Assembly: GCA_023213395.1 (NCBI GenBank)
Contig: CM041465.1
Span: forward strand, 152,837,741-152,901,740
Length of the DNA stretch: 64,000 nt
Reading direction: 5' to 3'
Source: Cycas panzhihuaensis
Lineage: Eukaryota; Cycadophyta
A program made the position numbers and the translations under genes. Positions 1 to 12,815 of the stretch are shown here, piece after piece (position 1 is the stretch's first letter; every line of letters starts with the position of its first letter). The notes under the pieces were generated by a model, which had not been told where the DNA came from, did not search any database, and was given only the letters and a program-made list of their open reading frames with translations.

Positions 1-3000
1 TACTAAAGAGTATAAACCATAGTAGTTAAATCCATTACTAGTAATAGACATTTCACTCTAAAGCAAGTATAAACTAATGTAAAAAACCTTCTTATCAAGT
101 ATCCACAAAAGTATTAAAAAATAAAATAACATACTCAAAAAGATAAAATCAAAGGGATATATACAACTACCATATATCGACATATGGTATGACCATTACC
201 AAAAGAGAAATATGTAACTTTACATTACCAATTAACTCTCATTATATTAGGGGACATATGGAGGGGGTGCTAACAAAGGTTAAAAGTCATAAAATCATAA
301 TAAAAACACAATACATATCATATATAAATCATGAGAAATAATTTATATATAATAAATAATATGCATTGTACATGAATCATATGATACAACATAATACATC
401 TGGAAGCACATAAGGCCAACAAATAAAGATCTAGAGGTGTAAAGGAAGATTAGGTTACACTCAAAGGGTGTCCATGCATCGGAATGTAGGTTCAAGGACT
501 TGCAACACACACATTGCGCTATCTACTCTTGAAAGAGTTTAGGTGAACTATTAAGTATAAGTCATGGGAAGGGTGGCATCCTTGGGTTACCGAGTAGCCT
601 AGGTGAGGCTCTCCTATCCTTATTAGGAAAGGAAGCAATAAAGGACTCCCTTTCAGAAAATGGATATAAGATGAGAATAAAAGTATAAGACTAAGGTTTA
701 GAGTTCTTTTCTATTTTTCCTAAGGAGTTACCTTTAGGGTTTGGGTCGTGGTGCAAAGTTATGTTTGTTGTTTCTCTTAGTTACAAGAGGAAGTAATGTT
801 GTCTCTTCTTATTTTTAGGGTGTAGTTCATTATATGAAATGAGGTTATTTTGTTTGCAAAAAAATATTTGTTTTGATAAAGTTTATGAAGTACAAACACT
901 CACCCTCACTCTCTTTTTACTTTGGGGGTCAAGGGATGCAAGGAAGAACAAAGGAGAGAATGTTACAATAATCTCTTTTCAAGTTTCTTTTCAATGCAAG
1001 GAAACATGTGATTTGGTTCCACTATGTTTCGTAGTTTCATTTCTTACATGTATGTGCATACATAAGAATGATAATTGGGTATAAAGGCTATGTAATATTT
1101 CCTTCTCTTAGTTATGTTCCTTATATATATAAAGAGAAAGGAATGCATTTACTATTTTCCAATTTCTTTCTAACGTGCATATGTGTATGCAAAAATAAAA
1201 AAGAGGAAGTGAAGCTTATGCAACATTTTTCTTTTAATACAAAAGAAGAAGGAAGAAACACTTTTTACTTAATGTTATAGCTTTGACTTGTATATGCAAT
1301 ATACATGCATAAATAGAAGAAATAATCTCTTCCTTGCTATGCTTCTTTCATGAAAGAAGAGAGGAGAAGAGAATGTATATGTGCATTTTCTTTTTCCAAA
1401 GAAAAAAAACAAGAATATGTTATATTCAAACTACCCCTTTTACTTTTGTTGTAATAGATGAATTTGAGTGGAGGTAAGTAAGAGCAAGATGGGTTTTGGA
1501 AGAGTGCACCTGGTATATGACGTTTGATGTTGATCTCATAGTTGCTCATATGCTTCTCCCTTACTAATAACACAAGCTCCTTTGTTGCCACAATAGTTGT
1601 TGAGAGTGCAAAAGGGGGGCTGCCTTACCTTTCTCGAATCCAAAATGTAATGTTGTAACAATTAAAAAAAAGGAAAGAAAGCAATAAAGTAAAAATATTA
1701 ACCTAACTATAGTACTAAAAGGTGATTAACATTACCTTATGATGAAGAATGATTTACAAGCAGAAGCAAGCCTCTCACCTATAAGACAAAGCAAAGAACT
1801 TTTCCCATAAGCAACAAATATATACTTCCTAGATATATTCATACCAATGTTATCAATGTTATTAACATGTGATAACAAGGAAACAAATACATCTACCTTC
1901 TTGTTTGAGACTTTAACATGTAAGAAACAAAATGAAATTGAGAGGGAGAAGAGGGTGGTGCCTCATAATAGAAAGGCCTCCTATGTGGCTACAATCTCCC
2001 AAGTAGCAAAAGGTATCACTTAGTTTGGTATGTTCCTCAAGGCAAGAATCCAAAGATGAAGGGAAGTAAAATGGTGGGGATATGGAGTGCCAATAGTAAG
2101 CACCAAATTATCTATAGGTGATTAATTGATTTAGGCTTTTATTGGAGGAAGTTTGTGCATGCACAAATGGAATAGGAAGGTGGGGATAAAAGGAGAGGGA
2201 TTACTCATGAAGGGGGTGTCAAGCTAGAGTTTTGTGCCTCTTTCTCCTTCTTTAACTCCTTCAAACTTGTTGGTTTCCTTCCCACTTTCTCCTACAACAA
2301 CCTTAAGGGAACTTAAGAAAGGTTTATTATCCAAAGGAGGATGTTTCCTAAGGTTGGAAAGGGGATATTATGCAATAAACATATGAAAATTGATTCCTTA
2401 AGCATTAGACTAGATCTAAGAGGATCATATAACAAGGAATGAGGGTAAATGACAAGAAAATATGCTAAAAAACTAAAACAAATAAGTTGTTTACCTATTT
2501 TTAGTAAGTAGAGTTGATCTTTATGAGAAAACCTTGGTGGAGGATATCTTTTCTCATCTTTTAAATGCCTTTTGTGGTGAAAAAAGGTGAAAAAATGAAA
2601 GAAGAGAATAGAGGAAGGATTGGAATAGTGTGTAGATCTTGGACAGGTGTTGTTGTTACCAAAAACCTAAGCTTTTCCTCTTCTTTTCCTTAAAGAATAC
2701 TTGCTTTTTGCTCTTGAATTAGCTAGTGTTAAAAATAGAAGAGAGAGAGAGAGAGAGAGAGAGAGGAGAAGAAGAGTTGTAGATGATAGAATAATGAAGA
2801 ATTCAGGGTTTTTGTGAGTTTGAATAGAATCTAAGGACCATTAGGCCTTGATTTGGGCTAGTCCCAAGACTGAGATCTATGTGAGAGGGGCATTAAATGC
2901 AAATTTAGCCATTTTCTGGATACATTCAAAGTCATAACAATCACACCATGAATATATCTATAGGGCATAATAATTAGAGTGGGGCAAACAGAAAACTAGG

Positions 3001-3869
3001 CAGGATGGCATCAAAATAATAGAACCTATAAAAATTTGATAAATGCTTATGAAAGAAGGATAACACTTCTTGTTGGAGGCCTAGAACTCCTCCCTAAGGA
3101 TCTAGAAATCAGTCTCATTCCATCTCATACATTGGCAACTATAAAAAAGCATAATACCATCACTAAACTGGGTTAGAACCTCATGGGGATGATGGCAATC
3201 GAGGTCCTAGAGTATAGATGGAGATTAGGCCATAAAATAATGGTTGTAAAGAATGTAAAGAAGAATGAGAGATAGAACATACACATAAACTTACCTATGC
3301 AATACTATCCTAATCCATTCCTAATAAGTAGGAAACACTGCCCTCTTGGCATCAAAACCTCGTCACTTTGGAGCATTGGATAATGGTGAAAGTTGCCAAC
3401 ATACATGTTGTCAATAGTAGTGATAACTAGTAGGTAGGTGTGTAGGTAACCAAAGGGCACTATAAGTGCTATAAGGGATGTATGGATAAGAGGACATATG
3501 CTAAGGGAGGAGACAAGCTCATGGTTCAATCAAACCTCTAAGTGTGGGACCCTAGACCCAAAGCACATGCCATAGAAGATAAAGAAAAGGGGTGACCTAA
3601 GGGGGATGCCCTTTAGTGGCATCCCTAAAAGGGTAGAATAACCTTAGAAAATGTGGTAGGTTCGAAACCTAAAGAGGAAACTAAGGAGGATTAAGGGATG
3701 CTTTATCACTCTAAGATAGAGTTTAAATCAAATAAAAAAGGGTTTTGGTCACCATAGTTTAGCCTCATTAGTAGCTACCATTTAGAGGTAAATAAGGAGT
3801 AGAGGTTAGGGGAGGGGTCACCATTGAAGGGTTTCTAAAGGGCAGCCTATCAAACCTATAAGGAGCCAT
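1..3869. other. AT-rich intergenic DNA without recognisable gene
   Basis: I found no supportable gene here. Open frames are short (85 codons or fewer), have no family motif and are what an AT-rich sequence gives by chance. No paired LTR, primer-binding site or TSD was found. A GA microsatellite lies at 2741-2765. The stretch is probably unrecognised repeat debris, since everything around it is retroelement-derived, but that is inference. Confidence 0.6.
2741..2765. repeat. (GA)n microsatellite
   Basis: About twelve uninterrupted GA dinucleotides, continuing into an imperfect purine-rich GGAGAAGAAGAG tail. It is not inside any recognisable gene or LTR. Confidence 0.95.
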
Positions 3870-4356
3870 TTAGGAGCTAGAGGCAATGCTTAAGAATAAG
3901 GTAAACTAGACTATTAGCCTCGACATTCTAATCACAAGGGATGTATCAAATATCAACCATGGAGAAGCAAGATAGAAGAGACCTAGTAGTTGAAGCGAGG
4001 GATCTCAACTAAGGGCTGAGGACCCAATAGGTTTAGGTCAACTGGGATACTATGATCTGAGAGTCACAATGTAGGATGATAGGACTAAGATGGATGCAAA
4101 GTGCATTGGTTAAGGCTTCTATAGCTGATGTATACTCTACATTATTGTTCATGGCCTCAAGCAGATAAATCTTGGAACATATGAAATCATGCCCAAATGG
4201 ATTACAGATGATACAAGTTATAGCATAAGGTCCTAGGTTACCACGACTATCACCATCCATAAAGATGAGTGGTGCCATGATTAGGGAAATAACAAGGAAC
4301 TTAATGAAAAGAAGGGAGATGCTCAATAAAGGATAATGAGTCCTAAAAAAAAACAT
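3870..4356 (-). pseudogene. Retroelement RNase H domain fragment (archaeal/plant-type, lone)
   Basis: The minus strand encodes a recognisable RNase H fold of the second type found in some plant Gypsy elements. In order: an opening MDGDSRGNLGPYAIT block (family pattern D-G-x-S-R-G-N-P-G), the NNVEYTSAIEALTNA helix (family N-N-x-A-E-Y-x-A-L) carrying the Glu, then LHCDSQIIVSQL with the third acidic residue. Beyond a stop, the same frame continues with a YIPCD-N-x-E-A-N-SL block that matches the usual HIPR-x-x-N-x-x-A-D-x-LA end. Two or more in-frame stops make it a pseudogene. RT or integrase are not recognisable on either side, so this is a lone domain from a decayed Ty3/Gypsy element (Tat-like lineages carry such a domain). 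Confidence 0.75.
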
Positions 4357-5479
4357 AATTACTCAAAAGGCTAATCAAGAGAGGATAGGAGAGACCTATA
4401 GCCAGGTTGTTAAGCTTATAGAGGGCCTACCCTATAAAAGGGAAGAAGCAAAGGTAAGAATAGACTTAATGTTGAGGACCTAAGATAGGTTCAAAGCCAA
4501 CCAAGGGCTTGACCTAGGGATTGGATACCATTAGCAGCAAAATGGGCCAAAATAGACATGAAAAATAGAGTCAACTTGTTAAAATAAGTCCATGAAGTAT
4601 AAACATGGATAGCGTTTTAAGCAGCATAAAATAAGGTAAAAATGACTCCCAAAGGACACAAAGGGGGTGCTATAAATGCTAGAAAAGTTGAGAAAAATGG
4701 GTATCTAGGAGCCTAAAAGGGTAGGGACCCTGAATAGAACAAGGATGAGCCCAAGGATGTGGTCCTAATGACTCCATCGAAATGGGAGAAGGTTGCGGGG
4801 CTTCAAGGAGTCCCACGAATAAAAGGGGATGAGGGGGTGAAAATGGAATTCATTTTCACACTCCCTTATGTGATTTAGAGAGAAAACTACTTACTACCCT
4901 CAACTTACCACCTTGATATGAGCCTAGTAGAGGAGATCTAATCATTTGATCATCATGTAAAGGAAGCCATTGAGACCATAGCTGAGTAATGGAAGCAATT
5001 AGGCTAGACCTGGTACTAAGATCTTAAGCATGACTCACTTATTTGCATCTTTTTATTAGTGTCTTTTATATGCTGGGTAGTGTCTATTAGGGTGCTATGA
5101 GGCTTGACAGGACCCAATTAAAGGCTCATAAGAGGCTAAACCAAGGATTTAGGAGGCCCTAATCCCAATGGATAAAGTGTTATCCATATTTATTTATATA
5201 TATTTTATTTTATTTTTATTTTATTTTATTTTAACAGGGGAATTTATGGTACCACAGATATCCCTACGGGGCATATGGAGTACCTGTATGGCCTGCTAAT
5301 ATATTTACAATGTTATGAATATATTAGTGGGGTGAAGATGAATATAAAGAATATATGAAAATATTTAGATTTTATCAAATTTTGATGACTGATATATTGA
5401 CTAGGAGGGCCCTTGGCCCTGTAGGGAGGTAAGTAACTGACTGATAATGTTTGTTAGTGATTTTTAGCATCTCACCACA
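4357..5479. other. Unassigned stretch with a TATA-like box
   Basis: No gene seen. A TATA-like CCTATAAAAGG lies at 4431-4441 on the plus strand, about 1 kb upstream of the plus-strand reading frame beginning at 5480, so it could be the promoter of the element that carries that frame; no LTR pair was found to support this. A low-complexity run of TATTT/TTTTA units covers about 5188-5235. Confidence 0.35.
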
Positions 5480-7310
5480 ATGGAAAATTGCAAGAACATC
5501 AGTTCATCGATGATAGGATTTACAGAGTTGATGGATCATCATGATAAGGCAACATTGAGACAATGTGGATTTCTCAAGATAGTTTGCACACTACAATATG
5601 CCTTAGACCAAGCACTTTTAGTTGACATCATCTCTCATTGGGATTGATAGAGGCATGTGTTCCATCTCTCACTAGTGGGGTACATCACCATCACCCCAAT
5701 GAATGTCTGGAGGATCATGGAGGTGCCTACCGGTAGAGTAACAAAGGTGTTTGGGACTTTGCCCAACATAGATGTAGCACATAGAGAGGCAATCAGATAG
5801 TTTTATGGTAGGGGTCATTGGGACTAGAGGGGGTTGTCATTGGGGACCATAGTGATGTTTAAGATTTCTCATGTAAAGAAGATGCTTATCTTTACTATTC
5901 TATTATGAATTTTCTGAAAATAGAACTATAGGGATGTGTTTGGAGGATGGATGGATATCATCAAACAATACAAGGCAGAAGAGAGGTTTGACTGGGTCAC
6001 TTTGCTAGTGGCTAATTTCACGGCTAAGCACGACCAAATCTAGGTAGTAGGATGGGGAGGACTCTCATATAACTCCGTACTTTAGTGTTGGTTCTTTGAT
6101 CATTTTTTAGGATTGGGACTAGCAATAGGACCATAACCCATACCAATTAATACTCCTCTCATTCATCAATGGTCATCATATTTTAGGGGTGTGAGAGAGC
6201 CAACACAGGTTAAGAGATCTGTAGTAGCTACATCATTCAACCTACTAATGGTGGATGACTATGTGAGCCAAACATATCACATCATGCATTTGGATAGTGA
6301 TGCAAAGGAGGGAGAGGTTGCATGGGTCCTCATAGTAGAACCAAGAGAGGAGAAGGATCATGGAGCTCCTGCTACTAATTCAGAGGTAGAGGTAGCATTG
6401 GTGGCTACAAGAGAGGCAACTATAGCTATGATATGAGCAAAGATCCTCAGAGTAGAGGAGGCAGAGGTTGAGGAGACACCAGCTACTCTAAGGGATGAGA
6501 AGCTAGGAGTAGAGGAGTTGGGAGCTAAGGAGGCAGTAGTTGGAGAGGCAACAACTAAAGAGGTATCGGCTAATCCTGGAGGTGAGGTCTCTCTCTTTTC
6601 CTAGCTATAACTTTCAATTTAGTTATTTGATTTGATACCTTTATGATGTTATCATTTATGTTTATGGATTTTATTTATACTCCACACTGACACATGGACT
6701 TGCATGATTGGTAGGTGGAGAGGTCAGAGAGGAGATAATCAGGATAGTTATAATTGAGCTCTTCCCACAGGTATGGGGAGGGTTGGCCTCCCATCGTAGA
6801 TAGTGAAGAGCCAAGCTCAATAGGACCCCACACAATGGCTTTTGCACCCATCGTTTGAGTTAGAGATATATGGCTTGTGGAGGCCCAGGAGAGACATATG
6901 GAGAGGGATCAACTCCATGCAGAGAGGGACGAGCTATGAGCTCGAGTGTAGGAGTTAGAGGACCAGGCAAGGGATAGAGTGATCCAAGGAGATCTAGGAA
7001 CCAAGATGAAGATTGTGGTCCTAGAGACTCAACTAGTGGAGGTCTAAGGACACTTATTTAGGGCACATGAGGGCCACAATTAACTCTGAGAGATGTAGGA
7101 TCAATTGACTAAGGTGATAGAGGAGAGAGACTAGTTATAGTATGATATGACCGATTAGTTAATAGATAACAACCAGGTCTTCACATACATACACATACAC
7201 AACTATGCCATCAAGGACTAGGTTGAGGTTGGGACCTCATAGAGATACAGGAGGAGCCTGGTCCTTGAGAGAGTAGGGTAGCCCGAGGGAGACACACCAT
7301 GAGTACAACC
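5480..7310 (+). pseudogene. Broken gene with plant-mobile-domain-like N-terminus and coiled-coil C-terminus
   Basis: From an ATG at 5480 (MENCKNISSSM) a long frame can be followed with scattered stops. Residues about 28-90 read LDQALLVDIISHWD then RHVFHL and ITITPMNVWRIMEVPTGRV. This spacing of a Trp, an H-x-F-H-L block, a T-I-T-P-x-x-V block and a VP-x-G block resembles the plant mobile domain (PMD), which is known both from host MAIN/MAIL proteins and from transposons and Gypsy elements. After about 6580 comes a likely GT-AG intron (6582-6714), then a charged heptad-like region (ERDQLHAERDEL, ARVQELEDQARDRVI) typical of a coiled coil. It is more likely a transposon accessory or Gag-like gene than a host gene, because stops are many and the surroundings are repeats. 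The family call is from memory of the pattern only. Confidence 0.45.
6582..6714 (+). other. Probable intron in the PMD-like gene remnant
   Basis: The purine-rich coding stretch ends at GGAG|GTGAGG and resumes at TTGGTAG|GTGGAG. The 133 bases between are markedly more T-rich than either side and contain several stops. Removing them joins the Gly-rich end of the first part to a frame that stays open for about 25 codons. Inference from splice consensus and composition only. Confidence 0.4.
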
Positions 7311-8079
7311 TTCTTGTATACTTTTGTATCACAATTTCAATGAGAGGAAAGCTTCAGACCTCCAGGGGGTTTTATACTTTATATATATATGATTATAGAT
7401 CCTCCTTATAAGGATTTTAGCTTCCTAGGGCACATTCTACCAACACATTTTGTATTATCATGAATGATTATGTACATATATAGAGATGGGGGAACATATT
7501 GGTACCCTATTTTAATATGAGTTTTTGATTTATTTTGATGGTTATGGATGTATGAATGCATGTGTGTATAGATCTTATTATCTTATTTATTTATTTGCAT
7601 ATCCTTTTATATAGTGTAGCACTCACACTAGGCATACGTGATCACCCTGTATACTATGTAATCTCGTGTGGCTCTAGGGAGAGGGGGTCACATTTCCCTC
7701 AGAAGGAAAATAGTCGTTTAGACATTAAAGAGAATAAGAACAAGTATAAATACCCTAAAAGTAGTAAGAGGAAATAAGGTCTATCTCAAGAAGCCCTCTA
7801 TAGATAGCAACTTATGCTCAAAAGTGAATAGTTACTTCCTAAAAAAGGAACCAAACATAAGCATGGAGACATGCCCCTATGGTGACATATTCACCACTAC
7901 CCATGGGCTAAAAGAAGGGCTATGTTTGTTGAGGGGAAATATGACACCTTTAGAAATAGGCATAGACATCTTGACAATAAACAGAGTTACTAGAGACTCA
8001 AATACATGCCATGGCCCTAATGAGAGCACTTGTTACTGTATTTGAATGTTAGTTTAGGCTCATTCCAGAGTGAGTGACT
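7311..8079. other. Unassigned, probably 3' region of the minus-strand Gypsy
   Basis: No gene is supported. It lies just downstream (in minus orientation) of a Gypsy integrase C-terminus, where a non-coding 3' tail and LTR would be expected, but I could not find a second copy that would prove an LTR. Confidence 0.3.
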
Positions 8080-10868
8080 GGTTTTCTTTCTACTTAGAAG
8101 GAGAAAGAATAAACCATAGATTTTTTTTAGAAACTTGTCATTTATGGATTTGTCAAACTCTAGGCCCTCTAACTTGGTTATCCTATATGCACCATTGTCG
8201 AGGCACTCAAGAATGACAAAAGGGCCCACCTATTTGGGGCCAAATTTTGATAGGTAATCATAGAGATACTCTAGCTTGAGGAATTGATCCTTGGGATTCA
8301 AGGGGTGAGGACGTAGATGCTTGTCATACATCCTTTGTGCCCTAGCCTTGGATGTTAGGTTAGCTTGGTACATGGCCAATTGTCTTTCATCCACAGCCTT
8401 GAGGTTGAGGAGGCAAGCCTAGTGGCGCCATTTCTCATTGACAAACTCTTTAAGGGATACCCTTAAAGAGAGAATCTCAAATTCTAAAGGCAAAATTATG
8501 TCAATTTCATAAACCATGGAGAAAGGTGTCATCCCCATGGTAGTGCGTATCGAAGTGCAATAGGCCCACAAAGATGAATAAAGTTAAACATGTCAATCTC
8601 TTTGAGATTGGGTGATGATTTTATTTAGAATATTAATTAGGGTTTTATTAAAAGATTCAATTTGGCCATTAGCCCAGGGGTAATAAAGGGATAAAGTCTT
8701 ATTAGAGATCTTGAATTTCTCATAAAGCTTATCCATCTCTTTATTATAGAATGGAGTTCCATTATTTGTGATGATAATACTTAGAATCCAAATCGATAGA
8801 TAATATATTGATACACAAAGGTGGTAATCATCTTACCAATTGTAGAAGACAATGGGATAGATTCATCCCATTTGGTGAAGTACTTTATTGCATTTAAGAT
8901 AAATTTATGCTGAATTAAGGAAGGTAGAGTAATAGATCCAATTAAGTCTAATCCCCATTGGGAGACAACTAGGGGGATATGATAACACGTAACACCTCAG
9001 AAGGCTAGTGGATAACATTGGCATGCTCTTAGCATTTGTTGCAACACTACACATAGGCATAGGCATCCTTGAACAAGGATGGCCAATAGTATCCCATGCA
9101 AAGGATTCTTTAGGCCATGGATTGGCCTCCAAAGTGGCCTCCATAAATGGCACTATAGAATTCATAGAGAATCTGGTTAATCTCCTTAGGATTATGGTAA
9201 AGAGGAGAATGCCATCAAAGGACTGCTTATCTAATATGTCCTACATAAGGAAGTAATATCAAGCAAAAGCCCTTATATATGACTTCACTTTATCATTGGT
9301 ATTATTAGGGTATTATTATTGAGTAAGGTATTGTATAATATCCATATACCATTTTCTATTAGCTAATGGACGGGGGGATGCGTGCTAGAGAGCTAGGATG
9401 GGCTCATCCAATAACAAATCATTAACTAGAACCCTAAGAGAATTAGGGATGAGGGCATCAACTAACTGTTCCACAACTGCCATCCCCTTCCTAAACTTCT
9501 GATTAATAATTTTAAGGTTGTATTCCTAAAGGAGGATGACCCATTTGCTTATCCTTCTTATCAAATCTAACCAGGTCAAAAGGTATCTCATCATATTAAA
9601 TTAGATGATCATGTGAGTGGTATTGCCTAAGAGGTAGTGTCTAAACTTCTTAGTGGTGTGGACTGAGGCTAAGCACTCCTTTTTAGCTAGTAGGTAGTTC
9701 AATTCTACTGCCACCAATATGTGACTAATAAAATAGATGGCTCTCTCAGTTTTTGAGTGATCTTCTTGGGCTAGCATGATTCCCAAGGGTTCATTAGTTG
9801 TTAAGGTATATAAAATAAAAAGGCAGTCGAAGAGGAGAGAAGGCAATATGGGAGCAGATACAAGAGCCTAATTAATCTCTTGAAATGCCTCTTGGGCCTT
9901 AGGAGACTAGATGAATGGAGCTCCCTTCTTTAGTAAGTTAGTCAAAGGTCTAACCTCCCCAAGAATGACTTGATTTATTATTAGGTTCTTGGGGGTGGCA
10001 TCTTGGCAATGGCCTTAACCTTGTTGGGGTCTATTTAGATTCCTTGTTTAGAGACAAGGAAACCTAAGAGCTTGTCAGATGTCACTATAAAAATAAATTT
10101 AAGTAGGTTTAAGCTGACATGATACTTGTGGTACCTTATGAAGATGGCTCTAAAGTCTATGGGATGATTGGCCCTCTTATGAGAGAGCCCTATCATATCA
10201 TCCATAAAATCTTCAAGAGTTTTATTTATAAGGTCATGAAAAATAAATTCCATCACCTTTGGTAAGTGGCACCTATATTCTTTAATCCAAAGGGTATGGC
10301 CTTGTAAGTAAAGGTCCCACATGGAGTAGTGAAGGTCATCTTATGATGATCTTCAAGGGATATTTGGATCTAGTTAAATCTGAAGAAGCCATCCATTAAG
10401 GACATGACTTTAAAGCTAGCAATTCAATCAATGATTTGATCAATTAACAAGAGAGAGAAGTTGTCCTTAGGACAAGTATTGTTGATATCCCAAAAGTCAA
10501 CATAAATCCTAATCGTCCTATTCTTTTTGGCGATAAGTGTCATGTTGGAGACCCACTTAGGGTAATTAATGTAAGTAATAAGTCCTACATCTAGCAACTT
10601 TTCCACTTATATTTTAATAACAACTAATAGTTTAGGATGTAAAGGGCATTATTTTTATCACACAGTGTAAATGCTTGAAATGGTAGTGGGGTTATGTGTT
10701 ACAATGACAAAACCTATACCCTTCATATCTGAATAATCCCATGTAAAAACATCTTAGAATTCTTAGAACAATAGGGTGTATTCCTTTATCTCTTAGGAAA
10801 AACACTCTAACCCAATCTTAATGACGTTACTAAGGACGAGGATGATATTCTTGGTTGCCCCTGTACAC
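8080..10868 (-). pseudogene. Ty3/Gypsy pol remnant (RT, RNase H, integrase), called G0
   Basis: Read on the minus strand, the pol order is complete. Upstream linker with DVFTWDYSDMKGI (family W-S-x-x-D-M-P-G-I); RT around 10606-10035 with WVSNMTLIAKKN, CPKDNFSLLLID and an active-site region reading FMDDM where the family has Y-V-D-D-M; RNase H around 9846-9601 (ERAIYFISHILVAVELNY, AKKECLASVHTTKKFRHYLL); the integrase zinc-binding segment near 9165-9030 (GYYWPSLFKDAYAYV with His and Cys pairs); and a C-terminal tail near 8229-8100 (GPFVILECLDNGAYRI, KSINDKFLKK). Many stops and frame changes make it dead. The DMPGI-type linker and lack of a chromodomain fit a non-chromovirus plant lineage. Its upstream gag/protease is absent because the sequence jumps to Copia at about 10868. 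Confidence 0.85.
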
Positions 10869-12086
10869 ATGGTATTCAATTGGCCAATCTACCAAATAGA
10901 TGTGAAGAGTACTTTCCTTAATGAAGAGCTTACAGAAGAGGTTTTCTTGAAGCAACCTCTTGACTATGGTGTTCCAAGCAAAGAACACTTAGTTTATAAG
11001 ATCAAGAAAGCTTTGTATAGACTAAAAAAAATACCACGTGCTTGGTATATAAGGATTGATGCCTTCCTCATTTAACATAGATTTTATTATTTACCCTTTG
11101 ACCTAGACTTGTATATTTATGTTAGAGAAAACTTGATCACCATTATTATTTTATGTGGATGATCTAGTAATCATAGGGAACAATAGTAAAGGCATAGCTT
11201 GGCTATAGTCAGAAATAAAAAGTAACTTTGAGATGATAGATATTAGGTTACTCTATTATTTCCTTATAATTGAAGTTTAATAGGAACTAGAACACATCTT
11301 CCTATCTTAATCAAAATATACCAATGAACTCTTGCAAATATTTAAGATGATAGATTGTAAGCTAGCACTAACTTCCATAGAAACATGAACTAAGTTGAAC
11401 CTGGATGAATAAGGCAAATCATTTGATCCTGCTTTATACTGATAATTAGTTGGAAGTCTTATCTACCTTACCCACACCCTACTAGATATCTATTATGCAG
11501 TTAAGATCTATTCTAGGTATATGTCAAAACCCAAAGCATCCCACTAGAATAGTATAACTATGATTCTCAAATATATTTATGGTATACATTAGTTTGGACT
11601 TAACTACAACCAAACTAAGACTCCTATCCTCAGAGAATACATAGATGTTGACTGGGTAAATTGCTAAGACACTCACCATTCAACTTTAGGATATAGTTTT
11701 GACATGAATTTAGTTGCAATCTCTTAAAGTTGTAAGAAGCAACTAAATATTACCCTTTCCTCCATTAAAGTTAAATATAAAGCAACTGTTCATACCACTA
11801 TGTAGTTGATTTAGCCTAGAAGAATTCTCACTAAGTTTGGACTTCAACAAACTGCACCTACCACTCATTGCTATGATAACCAAAGTGTATTGAAGATGAC
11901 AAGGAATCTAGTCTTCCATGCTAAAACCAAGCATATTAAGGTCTGCCATCACTTCATCCATGAGAATGTGTAAAATAAATAAGTAGATCTCATTTACTAA
12001 TTAATTGAGGACTAGTTGTAGATATCTTTACCAAAGTACTTGCAAACCCAAAGTTTAAACTATTTCAACTTATATGTGTGTACTAG
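10869..12086 (+). pseudogene. Ty1/Copia RT-RNase H fragment, called C0
   Basis: The piece starts abruptly inside RT with YQIDVKSTFLNEELTEEVF and HLVYKIKKALYRLKKIPRAW, a Copia signature (family YQMDVKSAFLNG ... VYKLKKALYGLKQAPRAW). After frame changes come a Y-V-D-D-L active site block near 11150-11165, the S-L-I-Y-L-T block near 11455, RNase H near 11640-11830, and the terminal HAKTKHIKVCHHFI block near 11920. It ends at a stop at 12084 after an IFTKVLANPKFKLF tail, the normal Copia C-terminus. Gag, protease, integrase and the 5' LTR are missing; no 3' LTR partner was found. Confidence 0.85.
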
Positions 12087-12399
12087 AGGCAATCCCTATT
12101 TGTAATTTAATCATAATTTATAAATATATCAGGTCCATCGTTTGTGTCTATATGTCAGCTAATAATATTGATGTAAACATTGGTGGTACATTTATAAATT
12201 AAGCCCCACTCACCTCATCTATATATTGGATAATTGTGAATGTGGAAGCTCTACTAGATTTGAGCCTTCTGGTGTAACAATTTTGCCTATGAATATTGTC
12301 TATCTCATATCATTATTTGTGCTTGATTATTTTAATATTTTAATAGTCTGTAATGGTTTATTGATGATTGCATATAGATTTTAGATCTTATAGATGTTT
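12087..12399. other. Unassigned stretch between Copia C0 and Gypsy G3 remnants
   Basis: No gene seen. It could contain the Copia C0 3' tail or LTR start, but there is no second copy in the window for comparison. Confidence 0.3.
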
Positions 12400-12815
12400 T
12401 CTTATAAGTATACATGTAAACCCCTCTCAAGTAGTAAGGGAAATATAAATTTTCACCTAGATTCTATAGCCCATACCAAATCTAGTAAAGGATTGGATAA
12501 TTAGCTTATGCCCTTGATTTTCCTCAAGGTAGTAAGATTTATGACATCTTCTATGTATCTAACCTTAAGAAAAAGATGGGGTACTATGTTGGGGTAATAA
12601 TTATATTACCAATAATATATGAAGAGGGAAAACTTATGTTAGAATTTAAAAGTATAACATATATTCACTAGCATAAGCTCAGATCACAAAATATTATAGA
12701 GTACCTAGTTAAATGGAAGGGGCTATGACAACCAAAGAGAGTGAATAATTTATTTAAAATTACCTATCATTACGAACACTTTATAGGCAAAGAAAATTTT
12801 TAGAAGGAAGGAATT
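12400..12815 (+). pseudogene. Ty3/Gypsy chromovirus integrase C-terminus and chromodomain, called G3
   Basis: The frame reads KYKFSPRFYSPYQI, ALDFPQGSKIYDIFYVSNLKK, then after about 35 residues IIEYLVKWKGL. This is the GPF/Y module of chromovirus integrase (family R-F-Y-G-P-Y-Q-I ... V-F-H-V-S-x-L-K-K) followed by a chromodomain core (E-Y-L-V-K-W-K-G-L). Stops interrupt it. It is followed by a purine-rich stretch AAGGAAGGAATT at 12804-12815, a good polypurine tract, and then a TG that probably starts the 3' LTR. Confidence 0.8.

Noticed and set aside
839-1591. Three short frames (70-84 codons) near the window start
   Set aside because: AT-rich, no motif, no neighbouring element structure; chance frames.
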